A DNA stretch of 64,000 nucleotides from Colius striatus (Eukaryota > Chordata > Aves > Coliiformes > Coliidae): NCBI RefSeq assembly GCF_028858725.1, contig NC_084769.1:2845001-2909000 (forward strand), read 5' to 3'. Of the stretch, positions 63,671-64,000 are shown one piece after another (the stretch's first letter is position 1; every line of letters starts with the position of its first letter). The notes below the pieces were generated by a model that saw nothing but the letters and a program-made list of their open reading frames with translations, had not been told where the DNA came from and did no database searches. The position numbers and the translations under genes were made by a program.

Positions 63671-64000
63671 AACTCTCCTGCACTGCAGAAGGAAAATGAG
63701 CTGCTCAGGCTCTCAGAGATGACCTGTATTTTCTGCTGACAAATGGGAATAGAAAGAACACTTCAATCAAAACATCCTAACCACGAAACTTGAAAAACGA
63801 ATGTGCATGTTCTACCAACACAATACACATGAGCTGGACACTGCAGGTTAAAGCTTCCTCTCTTTCTCCAGTCCCCCAGCCCCTGCAAAATCAAACCCAA
63901 CCATCTCACAGCTCTGATCCTCTAGCAATAAATGTGCAGAAGTGAGCAGGGCTGAAATCTCAGGGACCAGGAACTGAGGCTCCCGATGTGTCAAACAGCT

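Larger units (their letters stand above)
52341..64000. other. Intergenic DNA upstream of EPC2
   Basis: No gene could be supported on either strand. The region is rich in transposable elements: six CR1 fragments and one solo-like LTR, listed separately. Its GC content is higher than in the EPC2 introns, mostly because of the CR1 pieces at 58.7-59.6 kb. The longest open frame (61231-61827, minus) matches nothing I recognise. Confidence 0.7.

Noticed and set aside
52341..64000. Possible terminal exons of MBD5, expected upstream from mammalian gene order
   Set aside because: No recognisable MBD5 coding sequence or PWWP-domain motif could be read in this stretch.

Overview
This window comes from a bird nuclear genome. 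The evidence is a single vertebrate gene with long AT-rich introns and a CpG-island promoter, plus many short CR1 LINE 3' tails and one long-terminal-repeat copy of a type common in birds. The CR1 tails end in the typical 'ccttccaacc...attctatgattctatg' motif. No bacterial, plasmid or phage features, CRISPR arrays, tRNAs or rRNAs were seen. The closer taxon cannot be fixed by reading, but the CR1-J-like copies fit a neoavian bird.

The one protein-coding gene is EPC2 (enhancer of polycomb homolog 2), a subunit of the TIP60/NuA4 histone acetyltransferase complex. It lies entirely on the minus strand. I reconstructed all 14 coding exons from the start codon at 51674-51676 to the stop codon at 4693-4695. 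Every intron is GT-AG, the exon phases join without a break, and the exon lengths sum to 2424 bp, giving an 807-residue protein, the same length I recall for the mammalian protein. Exon 1 sits in a CpG island at about 50.7-52.3 kb and intron 1 is 16.8 kb. A 3' UTR of about 1.2 kb ends near 3.47 kb.

Layout: 1-3.47 kb is downstream intergenic DNA with one CR1 tail. 3.47-4.69 kb is the 3' UTR. 4.69-51.68 kb is the gene body, with seven recognisable CR1 fragments in its introns. 51.68-52.34 kb is promoter and 5' UTR. 52.34-64.0 kb is upstream intergenic DNA that is much richer in transposable elements (six CR1 fragments and one LTR of about 557 bp) and has no gene I can support. From the human gene order I recall (MBD5-EPC2-KIF5C), the upstream flank should lead toward the 3' end of MBD5 and the downstream flank toward KIF5C. 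Neither gene is visible here.

I found no previously undescribed biological system. The observations most worth checking are a YY1-type element overlapping a short upstream ORF in the EPC2 leader, an inverted CR1 pair around exon 12, a CpG-rich island with a CTCF-like core in intron 6, and the imperfect target-site duplication of the upstream LTR.
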